DNA of 64,000 nucleotides from JAJECS01 sp965243625 (GCA_965243625.1 CBDEVI010000002.1:1736001-1800000), one strand, 5' to 3'. Shown: positions 24,322 through 34,896, counted from the stretch's first letter. Notes: generated by a model not told the origin, from the sequence alone. Numbers and translations: made by a program.

Positions 24322-25440
24322 GTGAACCGCCCACGGCTGATGATTCCCGGTCCGATCGACCTCGAGCCGGAGGTGTTGGAAGCACTGTCCGAACAGGTAG
24401 TTCCGCACTACGGCGACGCCTGGGTCGCGGCCTACCGGCACGTGCGGGAGAACCTGCTGGCCATTGCCGAGAGCGAGGGCGACGCCTTCGTGCTCGCCGG
24501 CACCGGCATCGTGGGCATCGACGCCGCCATTGGAACGGCGGTGCCCACGGGCGGCGAACTGATCGTGGTGGACAACGGCTTCTTCTCCGGTCGCATGTGC
24601 GAGGTCGCGGACGGCTACGGCATCACCACCCACGTCTTGCGCACCGAACGCGGCAAGCCCGTGAGGCCGGATGAGCTCACGGCATTCATGCAGGCGCACC
24701 CGCAGGCCAGGGTCGTGGGCCTGACCCACGGCGAGACGGCGACCGGCGTGCTCAACGACCTGGAGTCGCTCGGGAGCGTGGTGGCGGATGCGGGCCGCTT
24801 CCTCATCGTCGACGCCGTCTCGACCTTCGGTGCGGCGCGGGTGGCGGTGGATGCCTGGGGCATCGGCGTCTGCTGCACCGCCTCACAGAAAGCCCTGGAA
24901 TCGCCGCCGGGCGCGGCGCCGGTGATCGTCAATCCGCAAGCCTGGGAGTTTCTGGAGTCGAGCGGCGCCGCGAATCACGGCCTCTACAGCGACCTGCGCG
25001 TCTGGCGCCGCTACGCCGCGGAGATGGCGGATTTCCACCCCCAGCCGGCCACGATGCCGGTCAACGTCATCGCCGCGCTGACCGTGGCCACCGATCGAAT
25101 CCTGGCGGAAGGGCTCGAGCCGCGCTATCGGCGCTATCGGGAGACTGCCGCCCGGGTGCGCGCGCGGGCGCGCGCCGCCGGGTATGAGCCGCTGGCGGCG
25201 GACGAGTGGGCCTCGCCCACGGTCACGGCCCTGCGCCCGCCGGCCGGCCTCGCGGCGGACCACGTCGTGGCGGCCGTGCGTGACCAAGCCAACATTCAAC
25301 TCGGCAGCGGGATCGCGGAGCTGGCCGGAGAGGTGTTCCGCGTGGGGCACATGGGGCTCTCGACCACGGACGCCTATCTCGACGACCTGTTCGGTGTGCT
25401 GGAAGCCTTGTCCAACACCCAAGAGCGCGCGGCGTCCTAG
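24322..25440 (+). CDS. Class V aminotransferase (serine/alanine-glyoxylate type)
   Basis: 372 residues from a GTG at 24322 (an ATG at 24340 would also work). The start PRLMIPGPIDLEPEVLEAL is typical of the serine-glyoxylate/alanine-glyoxylate/PucG group. The Schiff-base Lys is in CCTASQKALESPPG, the cofactor loop reads THGETATGVLNDL, and Asp is in LIVDAVSTFG. It should transfer an amino group from Ser, Ala or a purine-derived donor to glyoxylate or pyruvate. It is divergent from the SelA-like gene. Just after it begins the T-box leader of the trp operon. Confidence 0.82.
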   Translation: MNRPRLMIPGPIDLEPEVLEALSEQVVPHYGDAWVAAYRHVRENLLAIAESEGDAFVLAGTGIVGIDAAIGTAVPTGGELIVVDNGFFSGRMCEVADGYGITTHVLRTERGKPVRPDELTAFMQAHPQARVVGLTHGETATGVLNDLESLGSVVADAGRFLIVDAVSTFGAARVAVDAWGIGVCCTASQKALESPPGAAPVIVNPQAWEFLESSGAANHGLYSDLRVWRRYAAEMADFHPQPATMPVNVIAALTVATDRILAEGLEPRYRRYRETAARVRARARAAGYEPLAADEWASPTVTALRPPAGLAADHVVAAVRDQANIQLGSGIAELAGEVFRVGHMGLSTTDAYLDDLFGVLEALSNTQERAAS

Positions 25441-25476
25441 GCCGTCCGCCGCGCCCGTCGGATTGGGAAAAAGGCG

Positions 25477-25506
25477 TTGACACGCGCCATTCGCCCGCCG
25501 TAGGCT
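25477..25506 (+). promoter_or_regulatory. Promoter of the trp operon
   Basis: A perfect -35 TTGACA (25477-25482), an 18-base spacer and a -10-like TAGGCT (25501-25506), starting 36 bases after the previous gene. Transcription would begin near 25513, just before the T-box leader. Confidence 0.6.
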
Positions 25507-25512
25507 CGCCCT

Positions 25513-25793
25513 TGCTGGAAAGGCTGTGACTGGGACGAGTACCCGTCAGAAGCCGCGTTAGAGAGCCGGACCTCGCGCTGCAAGTCCGGTCGCGGCGACG
25601 ACGGCGAATGGCCCCACGAGCCGCGGACCCAACGGGCATTGCCCAAGTAGGCTCCGCCGGAGGCCCTCCGTTAGCACAGGGCAGGATATCGAGCGCAAGC
25701 TCCGTATCTGGAAGAAGGGGCGCCTTGCGCGCCCGAAGCAGGGTGGCACCGCGAAGGCATGAGCCTCTCGCCCCTCAGGCGAGAGGTTTTTTT
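25513..25793 (+). promoter_or_regulatory. Tryptophan T-box leader
   Basis: The T-box sequence AAGCAGGGTGGCACCGCG is at 25736-25753 and can pair with an uncharged tRNA acceptor end. Stem I is recognisable: GAGAGCCGGA (from 25561) with GCTGCAAGTCCGG is the distal tRNA-elbow-binding loop, and the following GCGAATGGCCC places a UGG tryptophan codon at 25609-25611 as specifier. An intrinsic terminator follows. Uncharged tRNA-Trp should stabilise the antiterminator and switch on the trp genes. Specifier, distal loop and T-box all agree with the downstream genes. Confidence 0.9.
25764..25793 (+). terminator. Intrinsic terminator of the T-box leader
   Basis: CCTCTCGCC (25764-25772), loop CCTCA, GGCGAGAGG (25778-25786), then seven T (25787-25793). 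It competes with the antiterminator that includes the T-box sequence. Confidence 0.9.
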
Positions 25794-25827
25794 GTGCCCT
25801 GCGTGGGGGGCCGAAAGGAGGGGTCGG

Positions 25828-27342
25828 ATGGGCATGACGCAATTGGTGGACGCGCGCACGGATCAGCGCGCGTGGGCCCTCGACCACCTCGCCCGCGGCC
25901 GGGCCGTGCCGATCTTCGACGAAATCCCCGGCGACCTGGACACACCGGTCTCGGTGTTCCTCAAGCTGCGAAACGGCGACTCCGCCTTCCTCCTCGAAAG
26001 CGTGGAAGGCGGTGAGCAGGTGGCGCGCTACTCGTTCGTCGGCGCGCGGCCGGCACGGAGCCTCAGCTTCCGCGACGGCGAGGCGACCTTCACCGACGCC
26101 GGCGGCAAGGCGCGCACCGAGACCTACACCGATCCGCTCGACCTGGTGGCGCAGTTGTTGGACGCGGCCGATGTCACGCCCAATCCCGAGTTGCCCCGCT
26201 TTCAAGGCGGCGCGGTCGGATACCTGTCCTACGACGCCGCGGCCAACTTCGAGCGCCTGCCCGTACCGGACCCCGACCCGCTGGCGGTGCCCGACGGCAA
26301 GTTCATGCTATGCGAGGAGCTGGTGATCTTCGATCACGTCCGCGACGTGATGCGGCTGGTCACGGTCGCGCGTCCGCATCCCGATCCGGCTCGCGGGTAT
26401 GCCGTGGCGCGGGACCGGCTCGCCGCGCTTGCCGACCGCATCGCCGGCCCTACGCCGATCCCGCCGTTGGGCGCCGCGTCGCCGGTCAACGGGCGCGTCG
26501 ACCTGAGCATGTCCAAGGCCGAGTTCATGCAGGCCGTGGAGCGGGCGAAGGCCTACATCTCCGCCGGGGACATCATCCAGACCGTGCCGTCGCTGCGCCT
26601 CAGCCGAAAGCTCAGCGTGGACCCCATCGAGGTCTACCGCGCCCTGCGGCGCATCAACCCGTCGCCGTACATGTTCTACCTGGATTTCGGCGACATGCAG
26701 CTTGCGGGGGCGTCGCCCGAGATGATGGTGCGCTACGAGGACGGCCAGGTGCGCACACGTCCCATCGCGGGAACTCGACCCCGAGGCGAGGATCCGGACG
26801 CCGACGCGGAGTTGGCGCGCGAGCTCATCGCGGACCCGAAGGAGCGCGCCGAGCACGTGATGCTGGTCGACTTGGGCCGCAACGACGTCGGCCGCGTGTC
26901 CACGTCGGGCTCGGTCGCCGTCGATAACTTCATGAGCATCGAGCGTTACTCCCACGTGATGCACATCGTGAGCGACGTGACCGGCACGCTCGAACCCGGC
27001 CGCACGGGACTGGACGCGTTGCGCGCCTGCTTCCCGGCCGGAACGCTTTCCGGCGCGCCCAAGATCCGGGCTATGGAGATTATCGCCGAGCTGGAGAACC
27101 TGCGGCGCGGCCCCTACGGCGGCGCCGTGGGCTACGTGAGCTACTCGGGGGACCTGGACACAGCCATCACCATTCGAACCATGGTCGTCCGCGACGGCAT
27201 GGCGCACGTGCAGGCCGGCGCCGGGATTGTGGCGGACTCGGTGCCGGAGCTGGAGTACCACGAGTGCCTCAACAAGGCGCGGGCGCTGCTGCGGGCGATC
27301 GAGATCGCCGAGGAGGCTGGCCATGCTGCTCGTGCTCGATAA
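25828..27342 (+). CDS. trpE: Anthranilate synthase component I
   Basis: 504 residues. The ATG at 25828 has an AAAGGAGG ribosome site six bases upstream; earlier in-frame starts lie inside the leader terminator. The chorismate-binding signature CFPAGTLSGAPKIRAMEII and the catalytic loop TVARPHPD are present, and the Trp feedback site LESVEGGEQVARYSFVG shows it is an inhibitable form. It converts chorismate and ammonia from TrpG to anthranilate. It is the first structural gene of the trp operon and overlaps trpG by 20 bases. Confidence 0.95.
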   Translation: MGMTQLVDARTDQRAWALDHLARGRAVPIFDEIPGDLDTPVSVFLKLRNGDSAFLLESVEGGEQVARYSFVGARPARSLSFRDGEATFTDAGGKARTETYTDPLDLVAQLLDAADVTPNPELPRFQGGAVGYLSYDAAANFERLPVPDPDPLAVPDGKFMLCEELVIFDHVRDVMRLVTVARPHPDPARGYAVARDRLAALADRIAGPTPIPPLGAASPVNGRVDLSMSKAEFMQAVERAKAYISAGDIIQTVPSLRLSRKLSVDPIEVYRALRRINPSPYMFYLDFGDMQLAGASPEMMVRYEDGQVRTRPIAGTRPRGEDPDADAELARELIADPKERAEHVMLVDLGRNDVGRVSTSGSVAVDNFMSIERYSHVMHIVSDVTGTLEPGRTGLDALRACFPAGTLSGAPKIRAMEIIAELENLRRGPYGGAVGYVSYSGDLDTAITIRTMVVRDGMAHVQAGAGIVADSVPELEYHECLNKARALLRAIEIAEEAGHAARAR

Positions 27343-27907
27343 CTACGACTCGTTCACCTACAACCTCGTGCAGTTCCTCAGCGTGATCACGGACGACATC
27401 GAGGTCCACCGCAACGACGCGCTGACGGTGGCCGACATCGAGGCGAAAGCCCCAGAGGCGATCGTGGTCTCGCCGGGTCCCTGCACGCCGGACGAGGCCG
27501 GCATTTCGGTGGACCTCATCGCCACCCTGGGGCCGCGCATCCCCACGCTCGGAGTGTGCCTGGGCCACCAGTCGGTCGGAGCGGCGTTCGGGGGACGCAT
27601 CGTGCGGGCGCCGGAGCTGATGCACGGCAAGACCTCGCCCATTCATCACCACGGCGACGAGCTGTTCGAGGGCTTGCCGGACCCGTTCACGGCCACCCGC
27701 TACCACTCGCTCATCATCGAGGCGGCGAGCCTGCCGGACGTGCTGCAAGTTACGGCGCGCACCCCGGATGGGACTATCATGGGCGTGCGGCATCAGACCC
27801 ACCCGATATTCGGCGTGCAGTTTCACCCGGAGTCGATTCTCACGACGGTGGGGCCCGATTTGCTCCGAAACTTCGTCAAGTTGGCCGGCATGCGGACGCT
27901 CTCATGA
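27323..27907 (+). CDS. trpG: Anthranilate synthase glutamine amidotransferase
   Basis: 194 residues, a stand-alone class I glutaminase. DNYDSFTYNLVQFL is the family start; the nucleophile is in LGVCLGHQSVG, with HHHGDELF and FGVQFHPESILT supplying the His/Glu residues. It gives ammonia to TrpE and could also serve aminodeoxychorismate synthase, since no separate pabA is visible. An AGGAGG ribosome site precedes the ATG inside trpE. Its stop overlaps the trpD start as ATGA. Confidence 0.95.
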   Translation: MLLVLDNYDSFTYNLVQFLSVITDDIEVHRNDALTVADIEAKAPEAIVVSPGPCTPDEAGISVDLIATLGPRIPTLGVCLGHQSVGAAFGGRIVRAPELMHGKTSPIHHHGDELFEGLPDPFTATRYHSLIIEAASLPDVLQVTARTPDGTIMGVRHQTHPIFGVQFHPESILTTVGPDLLRNFVKLAGMRTLS

Positions 27908-28929
27908 TCGTCGGCGCGATTCAGACCGTGGTCGAGGGCCGTTCGCTGGCGCGCGAGACGGCGCGCGAGGTGATGGAGTCCATCCTCACGGGCCAGGTCA
28001 CGCCCGCCCAATTCGGCGCGCTGGTCACGGCCTTGCGTCTCAAGGGCGAGTCGGCGGATGAGATCGCCGGCTTCTTGGAGAGCATGCGAACCCATGCCAC
28101 GCGGGTGGACCTGGGCGACCTGCCCGCCGTGGACGCCTGCGGGACGGGTGGCCGCGGAGTCAGCTGGTTCAACGTGACGACCACCGCCGCGCTGGTTGCC
28201 GCCGGCGCGGGGGCGAAGGTCGCCAAGCACGGCAACCGGTCCTTCACGCGCAAGAGCGGCAGCGCCGACGCGTTCGAGGCCCTCGGTGTGCAGTTGGCCG
28301 TCCCGCCGGAGGTTGTGGCCCGGTGCGTGCGCGAAGCCGGCATCGGGTTCATGTTTGCCCAGGCCTTTCACCCCAGCATGAAGTTCGCGGCGCCGCTGCG
28401 GCGCGAGATCGGCATCCGCACGATGTTCAACGTTTTGGGTCCCTTGACGAATCCCGCCGGCGTGCGACGGCAGCTCCTGGGCGCGGCCAGTCCCGCATTG
28501 GCCGCGACGATGGCCGACGCGCTGCAGAAAATGGGCGCCGTCCGCGTGCTCGTCGTCGCCGGCCATGGGGGCATGGACGAAGTCACGCTTGACGGCCCCA
28601 CCCAGGTGACCGAACTACGCGATGGCGCAATCACGTCGTACACCGTCAGCGCCGAGGACCTGGGGTTGGCGGCCAGTGAAGCGGCAAGCGTGGCCGGCGG
28701 CACGCCCGACGAAAACGCCCTAACCATCCGCGGCATTCTCGACGGCGCCGACCGCGGGCCGCGTCGCGACCTGGCGGTCGCCAACGCGGCCGGCGTCTTG
28801 CTGGCCGCCGGGGTTGCCGATTCGTGGCGCGACGGCGTCGAACGCACGGCCGCCGCCATCGACGACGGCGCGGCGGCGGCGAGCCTGGAACGCATGATCG
28901 CCATCACGAACAGCGCGTCCGGCAGCTAG
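27904..28929 (+). CDS. trpD: Anthranilate phosphoribosyltransferase
   Basis: 341 residues. It transfers phosphoribose from PRPP to anthranilate. VDACGTGG is the PRPP loop, though with G-G-R where G-G-D is usual, and AKHGNRSFTRKSGSAD, FMFAQAFHPSMK, FNVLGPLTNPAG and GMDEVTLDGPT are all conserved. The ATG overlaps the trpG stop (ATGA) and the stop is immediately followed by trpC. Confidence 0.95.
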   Translation: MIVGAIQTVVEGRSLARETAREVMESILTGQVTPAQFGALVTALRLKGESADEIAGFLESMRTHATRVDLGDLPAVDACGTGGRGVSWFNVTTTAALVAAGAGAKVAKHGNRSFTRKSGSADAFEALGVQLAVPPEVVARCVREAGIGFMFAQAFHPSMKFAAPLRREIGIRTMFNVLGPLTNPAGVRRQLLGAASPALAATMADALQKMGAVRVLVVAGHGGMDEVTLDGPTQVTELRDGAITSYTVSAEDLGLAASEAASVAGGTPDENALTIRGILDGADRGPRRDLAVANAAGVLLAAGVADSWRDGVERTAAAIDDGAAAASLERMIAITNSASGS

Positions 28930-29718
28930 ATGACGATTCTGGACGAGATCGTCGAGCACAAGCGCCGCGAGGTGGCGCAAGCGGCCTCGGACTTGCCATT
29001 TGCCGAAATGCGGCGCCGCGGCGAGGCGCCTCGCCCACGACGCTCGCTGTGGCATGCCCTGGACGTCGACGCGGTCGTCGTGATCGCCGAGATCAAGCGC
29101 GCGTCGCCGACGGCCGGAGTGTTCGCGGAGGACTTGGACCCGGCGGCCCAGGCCGCGAAATACGCGGACAGCGGGGCGGCCGCCGTCTCGGTGCTCACCG
29201 ATCAGGCGTATTTTCGCGGATCGCTGAGCGACCTCGGGCAGGCCCGCCGCGCCTGCGAGCTGCCGGTGATCCGCAAGGAGTTCATCGTCGACGCGTACCA
29301 GATCTACGAGTCGGCGGCGGCCAACGCCGACGCCGTGCTCCTCATCGTCGGCCTGACGCCCGAGCAGGACCTGGGCGAGGACTTGGCGCTGGTGCATGAA
29401 CTTGGGATGGAAGCGCTGGTCGAGGCGCACGTGGAGGAGGAAGTGGAGCAGGCCCTGGTGGCCGGCGCCCGCATCGTGGGCATCAACAACCGGGATCTGC
29501 GTTCGTTCAAGACCGATCTCGCCGTGACCGAGCGCCTCTGCGCCATGATTCCCGACGACATCACCATCGTGAGCGAGAGCGGCGTGCGAACCCCGGCCGA
29601 CGTGCGGCGGCTGGCCGCCAGCGGCGTGAGCGCCGTGCTGGTCGGCGAGTCGATCGTGACGGCGCCTGACGCGGGCAGCCAGCTCCGGAATCTGGTGGCG
29701 GCCGGAGCGGCGGCATAA
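28930..29718 (+). CDS. trpC: Indole-3-glycerol phosphate synthase
   Basis: 262 residues. The catalytic lysine and phosphate-binding residues are in VVIAEIKRASPTAG, VIRKEFIVDAYQIYE and IVGINNRDLRSFKTDL, and VSESGVRTPADV is the C-terminal motif. The enzyme closes the indole ring from carboxyphenylaminodeoxyribulose 5-phosphate. The ATG directly follows the trpD stop. It is a single-function TrpC, as trpF is a separate gene next door. Confidence 0.96.
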   Translation: MTILDEIVEHKRREVAQAASDLPFAEMRRRGEAPRPRRSLWHALDVDAVVVIAEIKRASPTAGVFAEDLDPAAQAAKYADSGAAAVSVLTDQAYFRGSLSDLGQARRACELPVIRKEFIVDAYQIYESAAANADAVLLIVGLTPEQDLGEDLALVHELGMEALVEAHVEEEVEQALVAGARIVGINNRDLRSFKTDLAVTERLCAMIPDDITIVSESGVRTPADVRRLAASGVSAVLVGESIVTAPDAGSQLRNLVAAGAAA

Positions 29719-29721
29719 GCC

Positions 29722-30342
29722 ATGCTGGTCAAGATTTGCGCGCTGCTGCAACCCGACGACGCGGCCGCCGCGGCCGCCGCGGGGGCCGACATGCTGGGCG
29801 TGATCTTTGCGCCCTCCTGGCGCCGGCGGACCGTGGCCGAGGCGCAGCGAATCTTCGACGCGGCGCCGGCCGGACCTGAGCGCGTGGGCGTGTTCGTCGA
29901 TGCGCCGCTGACGGAGGTCGAGGAGGTCGCCGACGCGTGCAAGTTGGACCGAATTCAACTCGGCGGCGGCGAAGACCCGGACTATTGCGCCGCGCTGGGA
30001 TCGCGTGCGGTCAAGACCCTACGGCTGCCGCGCGACGAGGCCATCGTGGCCGACTTTGACGTACGGCTCTTCCACTTCGACACCGCCCACGACTCGCGAG
30101 CCGGAGGTACGGGCGAGTCGTGGGACTACGCCTCGGCACGATCCCTGGGCCGGAAGCATCCGGTGCTTCTTGCCGGAGGCCTGACGCCGGACAACGTGGC
30201 GACCGCCATCGCCGCCGCCCGGCCGTTGGGCGTGGACGTCGCCAGCGGCGTCGAGACCGATCGCGCCAAGGACCCGGACAAAATCGAAGCATTCGTACAG
30301 CGCGCGCGCGAGGCCTTCGCGGCGCTGGAAACTGCCGCCTAG
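29722..30342 (+). CDS. trpF: Phosphoribosylanthranilate isomerase
   Basis: 206 residues. The Amadori isomerase has its catalytic Cys in LVKICALLQP and its Asp in FHFDTAHDSRAGGTGESWD; LLAGGLTPDNV and VDVASGVETDRAKDPDKI bind the phosphate. The first motif reads KICAL where the family usually has KICGI. It is three bases after trpC and two bases before the lipoprotein gene. Confidence 0.93.
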   Translation: MLVKICALLQPDDAAAAAAAGADMLGVIFAPSWRRRTVAEAQRIFDAAPAGPERVGVFVDAPLTEVEEVADACKLDRIQLGGGEDPDYCAALGSRAVKTLRLPRDEAIVADFDVRLFHFDTAHDSRAGGTGESWDYASARSLGRKHPVLLAGGLTPDNVATAIAAARPLGVDVASGVETDRAKDPDKIEAFVQRAREAFAALETAA

Positions 30343-30344
30343 CC

Positions 30345-31348
30345 ATGCGACGGCTTGCCGCGGCACTGCTCGTGGCGGGGGCGCTGGCCAGCGGGTGCAC
30401 CCAGGGCTTCATGCTCGAGGACGGCGAGCGCCCGGCGGACGAGCTGACGGACGCCAAGTTCGTGTTCGCCGAAGGTCGAACCGAAATCGAGATGCGGCCG
30501 GCCCCAACGAGCCTCATTCCAACGCCCACGCCGACGCCCACGCCCGCGCCGACTCCAACGCCGGCGCCTCAGCCCACGCCAACGGCCTCGCCGGCGTCCG
30601 CGCCGGTCGACGGGTCGGCAACGCCGGGTGGACGCACCGAGGCGGCGGGCACTGGGACGCAAGCCGGGGCGACGAGCCCGCCGGCCGGCACCCCGCCCGC
30701 AACGGAACCCGTCACGGCGGCGCCGCTGGACGCCGAAGCCATTGCCGCCAACCCGCTGGCGACCTCGATCCTCATCCCCAACCCGGCCGTGGACCCCGGG
30801 CTGGTGACGGCTCAAGAGTCGTCAGACTCCGCCGAGTTCTTCCTGCCCGAAATGGTCGCCCAAATCGGACTGGAGAGCTTCGCTTTCCGGGTCAGCAATC
30901 GCCCGCCGGAATCCGATGCGCTGAGCGAGCGGCAGCGCGTCGTTCAGCTGGTGCAGTTCATCTTCGTGCATACCAACGTCCCGGCGGCGCAGGCGTTCTA
31001 CGAGTTCCTCAGCACAACGTTCGTCAGCGGCTCCGCCAACTCTCGGGAAGAGGCGACGAAGGAGTTCTACCCCAACCTGGTGTCGGAATTGAACGGGTTT
31101 CGGGACGTGCTCGACGGCGCGGATGAGACAACGCTTGTCGTCCTCGAGATCGATCCGAACGTGCCTGAGGGCGCGCCGACCAGCGGCGCGCCGGTGCCAA
31201 CCGTGTACTACATCGTGGTGCTCGAGGGCCGTATCACCGCGGCGATCGAGGTCGTGTACATCCTCGAACAGGATCCCCGCAACGTAGTGCCCGTCGGCGA
31301 CCTGCTGCTGTCCCGCATTCCGCCGGAATTCCGCACGAGCGAAGCTCC

Positions 31349-31352
<4 letters not shown>
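30345..31352 (+). CDS. Pro/Thr-rich lipoprotein embedded in the trp operon
   Basis: 335 residues. MRRLAAALLVAGALASGC is a lipoprotein signal with the acylated Cys at 18. Residues 60-135 are a low-complexity Pro/Thr/Ala linker. The C-terminal 190 residues have mixed alpha/beta character (FFLPEMVAQIGLESFAFRVS, QLVQFIFVHTNV, PTVYYIVVLEGRITAAIEVV), with no motif I recognise. It should be anchored to the outer face of the cytoplasmic membrane. It starts two bases after trpF and its stop overlaps the trpB GTG (GTGA), so it is transcribed and translated with the trp genes. Why a lipoprotein is kept there is unknown. Confidence 0.85.
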
Positions 31353-32544
<1,192 letters not shown>

Positions 32545-32548
<4 letters not shown>

Positions 32549-33342
32549 GCCGAATCTCCACGGCGTTCAGCGACGCGGCCGGCGACGGCCGGCTCGTGAT
32601 CGCCCCCTACGTGGCGCTGGGCTATCCCGACATGCCGACCTCGGTGGAGCTGGCCCGGGCCTATCTCGACGCGGGCGCGGACATGCTGGAGCTTGGCGTC
32701 CCGTTCAGCGACCCGATCGCCGACGGGCCGACCATCCAGCGCGCGACGCAGCGCGCGCTGGCGGAGGGCGCCACCCTCGCTGGCTGCATCGACGCCGCCG
32801 CCGCCATTCGAGCCGCGACCGGCGCGCCGCTGGTTCTGATGGGGTATGCGAACCCGTTCATGCAGTGGGGCTATGAGGAACTGGCCCGCGACCTGCAGGG
32901 CGCCGGAGTCGACGGTCTGATCGTTCCCGACCTGCTGCCGGACGACAACGAGGACCTGGCGCAGGCCTGCGCCGCCCACGGCCTCGACGTGATTTCGCTG
33001 CTGGCGCCGACGACGCCGAGCGAGCGAATCGGCCGCGTGGCCGAGCGCGGCAGCGGCTTCCTCTACTGCGTGAGCCTCACGGGCGTCACCGGCCGGCGCG
33101 AAGACCTGCAATCCGGCCTCGAAGCCTTCCTCCAGCGGGTCGGGGAGTCCTCCTCGCTGCCTCGGGCGGTGGGCTTTGGAATCTCCACCCCCGCGCACGT
33201 GCGGGCCCTCTGCGGACAGGCGGAAGCGGCGATCATGGCCAGCGCGCTGATCGACATCTTCGACGCCGCGCCGCCCGCGGCGGCGGTGAGCCGGGCGGCC
33301 GCCCAGGTCGGCGCCATGGTGGACGCCGCACGATGCCGCTGA
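32545..33342 (+). CDS. trpA: Tryptophan synthase alpha subunit
   Basis: 265 residues from a TTG overlapping the trpB stop. The catalytic Glu and Asp are in MLELGVPFSDPIADGPTIQ, with VLMGYANPF and G-V-D-G-L-I-V-P-D-L-L-P around the active site and GFGISTPAHV and IMASALID at the phosphate site. It cleaves indole-3-glycerol phosphate to indole. It is the last trp gene; the next gene overlaps its end by ten bases. Confidence 0.96.
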
Positions 33343-34226
33343 TCGCAGCCATCCTCGGCGGGGTGGCGCTGCTCTGGGCCGCGGTGACCGCCCACACCGC
33401 CTGGCGCCTCACCCATCCCCCGCGCGGCTGGCGCCCGCACGACTGGCAGCCGTCCGACCTCCCGCTCCAGGCCACGACGATCCAGGCCGAGGACGGCGTG
33501 CGCATCCGTGTCTGGGTCGCGCCGCAATCCAACGCCCCGGTGACCGTCATCTGCGTCCACGGCTGGGGCACCAACCACACCGAAATGGAGTGGCGGGCCG
33601 GTCGACTGCACCGCGCCGGCTACTCGGTGGTGCTGTTCGACTTTCGCGCCTGCGGCGAGTCCGGGGGACACATGTGCAGCGCGGGCGTGCACGAAATGCG
33701 CGACCTGCGGGCCGTCGTCGACCTGGCGGCCAATGATCCATCGCTCAACGGCGCTCCCATCGTCATCCTGGCGAACTCCATGGGCGCCGCGGTGGCGATC
33801 ACCGTGGCTGCGGGCGACTCCAGAATCCGAGCCATCGCCAGCGACGCCGCCTACGCCTCGTTGGAGAGCGCCACCGCCTGGGGTTTCCGAACCTTCACCG
33901 GGCTGCCGCCCTGGCCGTTCAAGCGCAGCGTGACGTGGCTCGTGGAGCGCATGACCGGGGCGCGAATGCGCGATCTGGCCGTGATCGAGTCGATTCCGAG
34001 TCTGAGTCCGCGACCGGTGCTGATCGCGCACGGCACGGACGATCCGCTGGTTTCGCCCCAGGATGCCGAGGCGCTCTATGCGCGCGCGGGCGAGCCCAAA
34101 GAGCTCTGGCGCGTGGCCGACGCGGGCCACGTCGTGGCGGAATTCGTCGAGCCCGAGGTTTACGACGCGCGAATCACCGGCCTGTTCACGCGGGCGCTGG
34201 AAGAGTCGGCGGCGCCAGGACCGTAA
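33333..34226 (+). CDS. Membrane-anchored alpha/beta hydrolase
   Basis: 297 residues. One N-terminal hydrophobic helix (IAAILGGVALLWAAVTAH) probably anchors it. The hydrolase core is clear: ICVHGWGTNH (oxyanion loop), DFRACGESGG, the nucleophile Ser in ILANSMGAAVA, an acidic residue in HGTDDPLV and the His in ADAGHVV. The first position of the nucleophile elbow is Asn rather than Gly. The substrate is unknown. It overlaps trpA by ten bases, so it is probably part of the trp transcript, and it overlaps the convergent MBL gene by 41 bases. Confidence 0.82.
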   Translation: MPLIAAILGGVALLWAAVTAHTAWRLTHPPRGWRPHDWQPSDLPLQATTIQAEDGVRIRVWVAPQSNAPVTVICVHGWGTNHTEMEWRAGRLHRAGYSVVLFDFRACGESGGHMCSAGVHEMRDLRAVVDLAANDPSLNGAPIVILANSMGAAVAITVAAGDSRIRAIASDAAYASLESATAWGFRTFTGLPPWPFKRSVTWLVERMTGARMRDLAVIESIPSLSPRPVLIAHGTDDPLVSPQDAEALYARAGEPKELWRVADAGHVVAEFVEPEVYDARITGLFTRALEESAAPGP

Positions 34227-34896
34227 CCTCAGGCGCTTCGGGCAGCAGGTCCGGCGAGAGGTCGAGTTCGGACGTCTCCGCGCGACGCACGGTGCGGCCG
34301 GCCAGGAAGCCGCTGTCCTCCAGCGTGGCGATCGGGAATGGGAACTCACGGCCCGACGGGCGGTAGTGCATGGGAATGGCGACCCGAGGGGCGATCTGGT
34401 CGACGACCTCCGCCGCCCCGGTGCCGTCCAGCGTGAAATGACCGCCGACGGGAACGCAGACCACGTCGTGGCCCCTGGTTTGCGCGATGAGATTGGCATC
34501 CAGGACGTGCCCGAGATCCCCAAGATGCAGGAGTCGGACACCGCCCGCGGCGACTGAGAGCAGCGCCGTTCGACCCCGCGCAGCCCCCTGCTCCTGGTCG
34601 TGATAGGCGCCCGCGATCACGGTCGCCATCACGTCCCCGAGTTGAATCTCGGCCGCATGCCACAGGGCGGCGCTCGCACCGCGGACGACCTTGGGCCGTC
34701 CGGGCGCCAGCTCCACGTTGGCGTGATCGGCGTGCTCATGGCTCAGCAGCACCAGGTCGATGTCCGGGAGCGCCGGAACGGGATAGCCCAGGACGTCGTT
34801 GAGCGGATCGATCAGGACGTGGATGCCGGCTGGGCTGCGCAGCAGAAAGCACGCGTGGCCCAACCAACGAAGCCGGGTTACCGGCTCAGACGCCAC
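34186..34896 (-). CDS. MBL-fold metal-dependent hydrolase (UlaG-like)
   Basis: 236 residues from a GTG at 34896, overlapping the recR stop. WLGHACFLL and LLSHEHADHANVE carry the metallo-beta-lactamase HxHxDH site; HLGDLGH and PMHYRP give further ligands. The pattern is that of the UlaG/YtnP-like L-ascorbate-6-phosphate lactonase group of unknown substrate. It is the last gene of the SRP RNA-dnaX-ybaB-recR unit. Its 3' end overlaps the convergent hydrolase gene. Confidence 0.82.
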   Translation of the reverse strand: MASEPVTRLRWLGHACFLLRSPAGIHVLIDPLNDVLGYPVPALPDIDLVLLSHEHADHANVELAPGRPKVVRGASAALWHAAEIQLGDVMATVIAGAYHDQEQGAARGRTALLSVAAGGVRLLHLGDLGHVLDANLIAQTRGHDVVCVPVGGHFTLDGTGAAEVVDQIAPRVAIPMHYRPSGREFPFPIATLEDSGFLAGRTVRRAETSELDLSPDLLPEAPEVTVLAPPTLPAPA

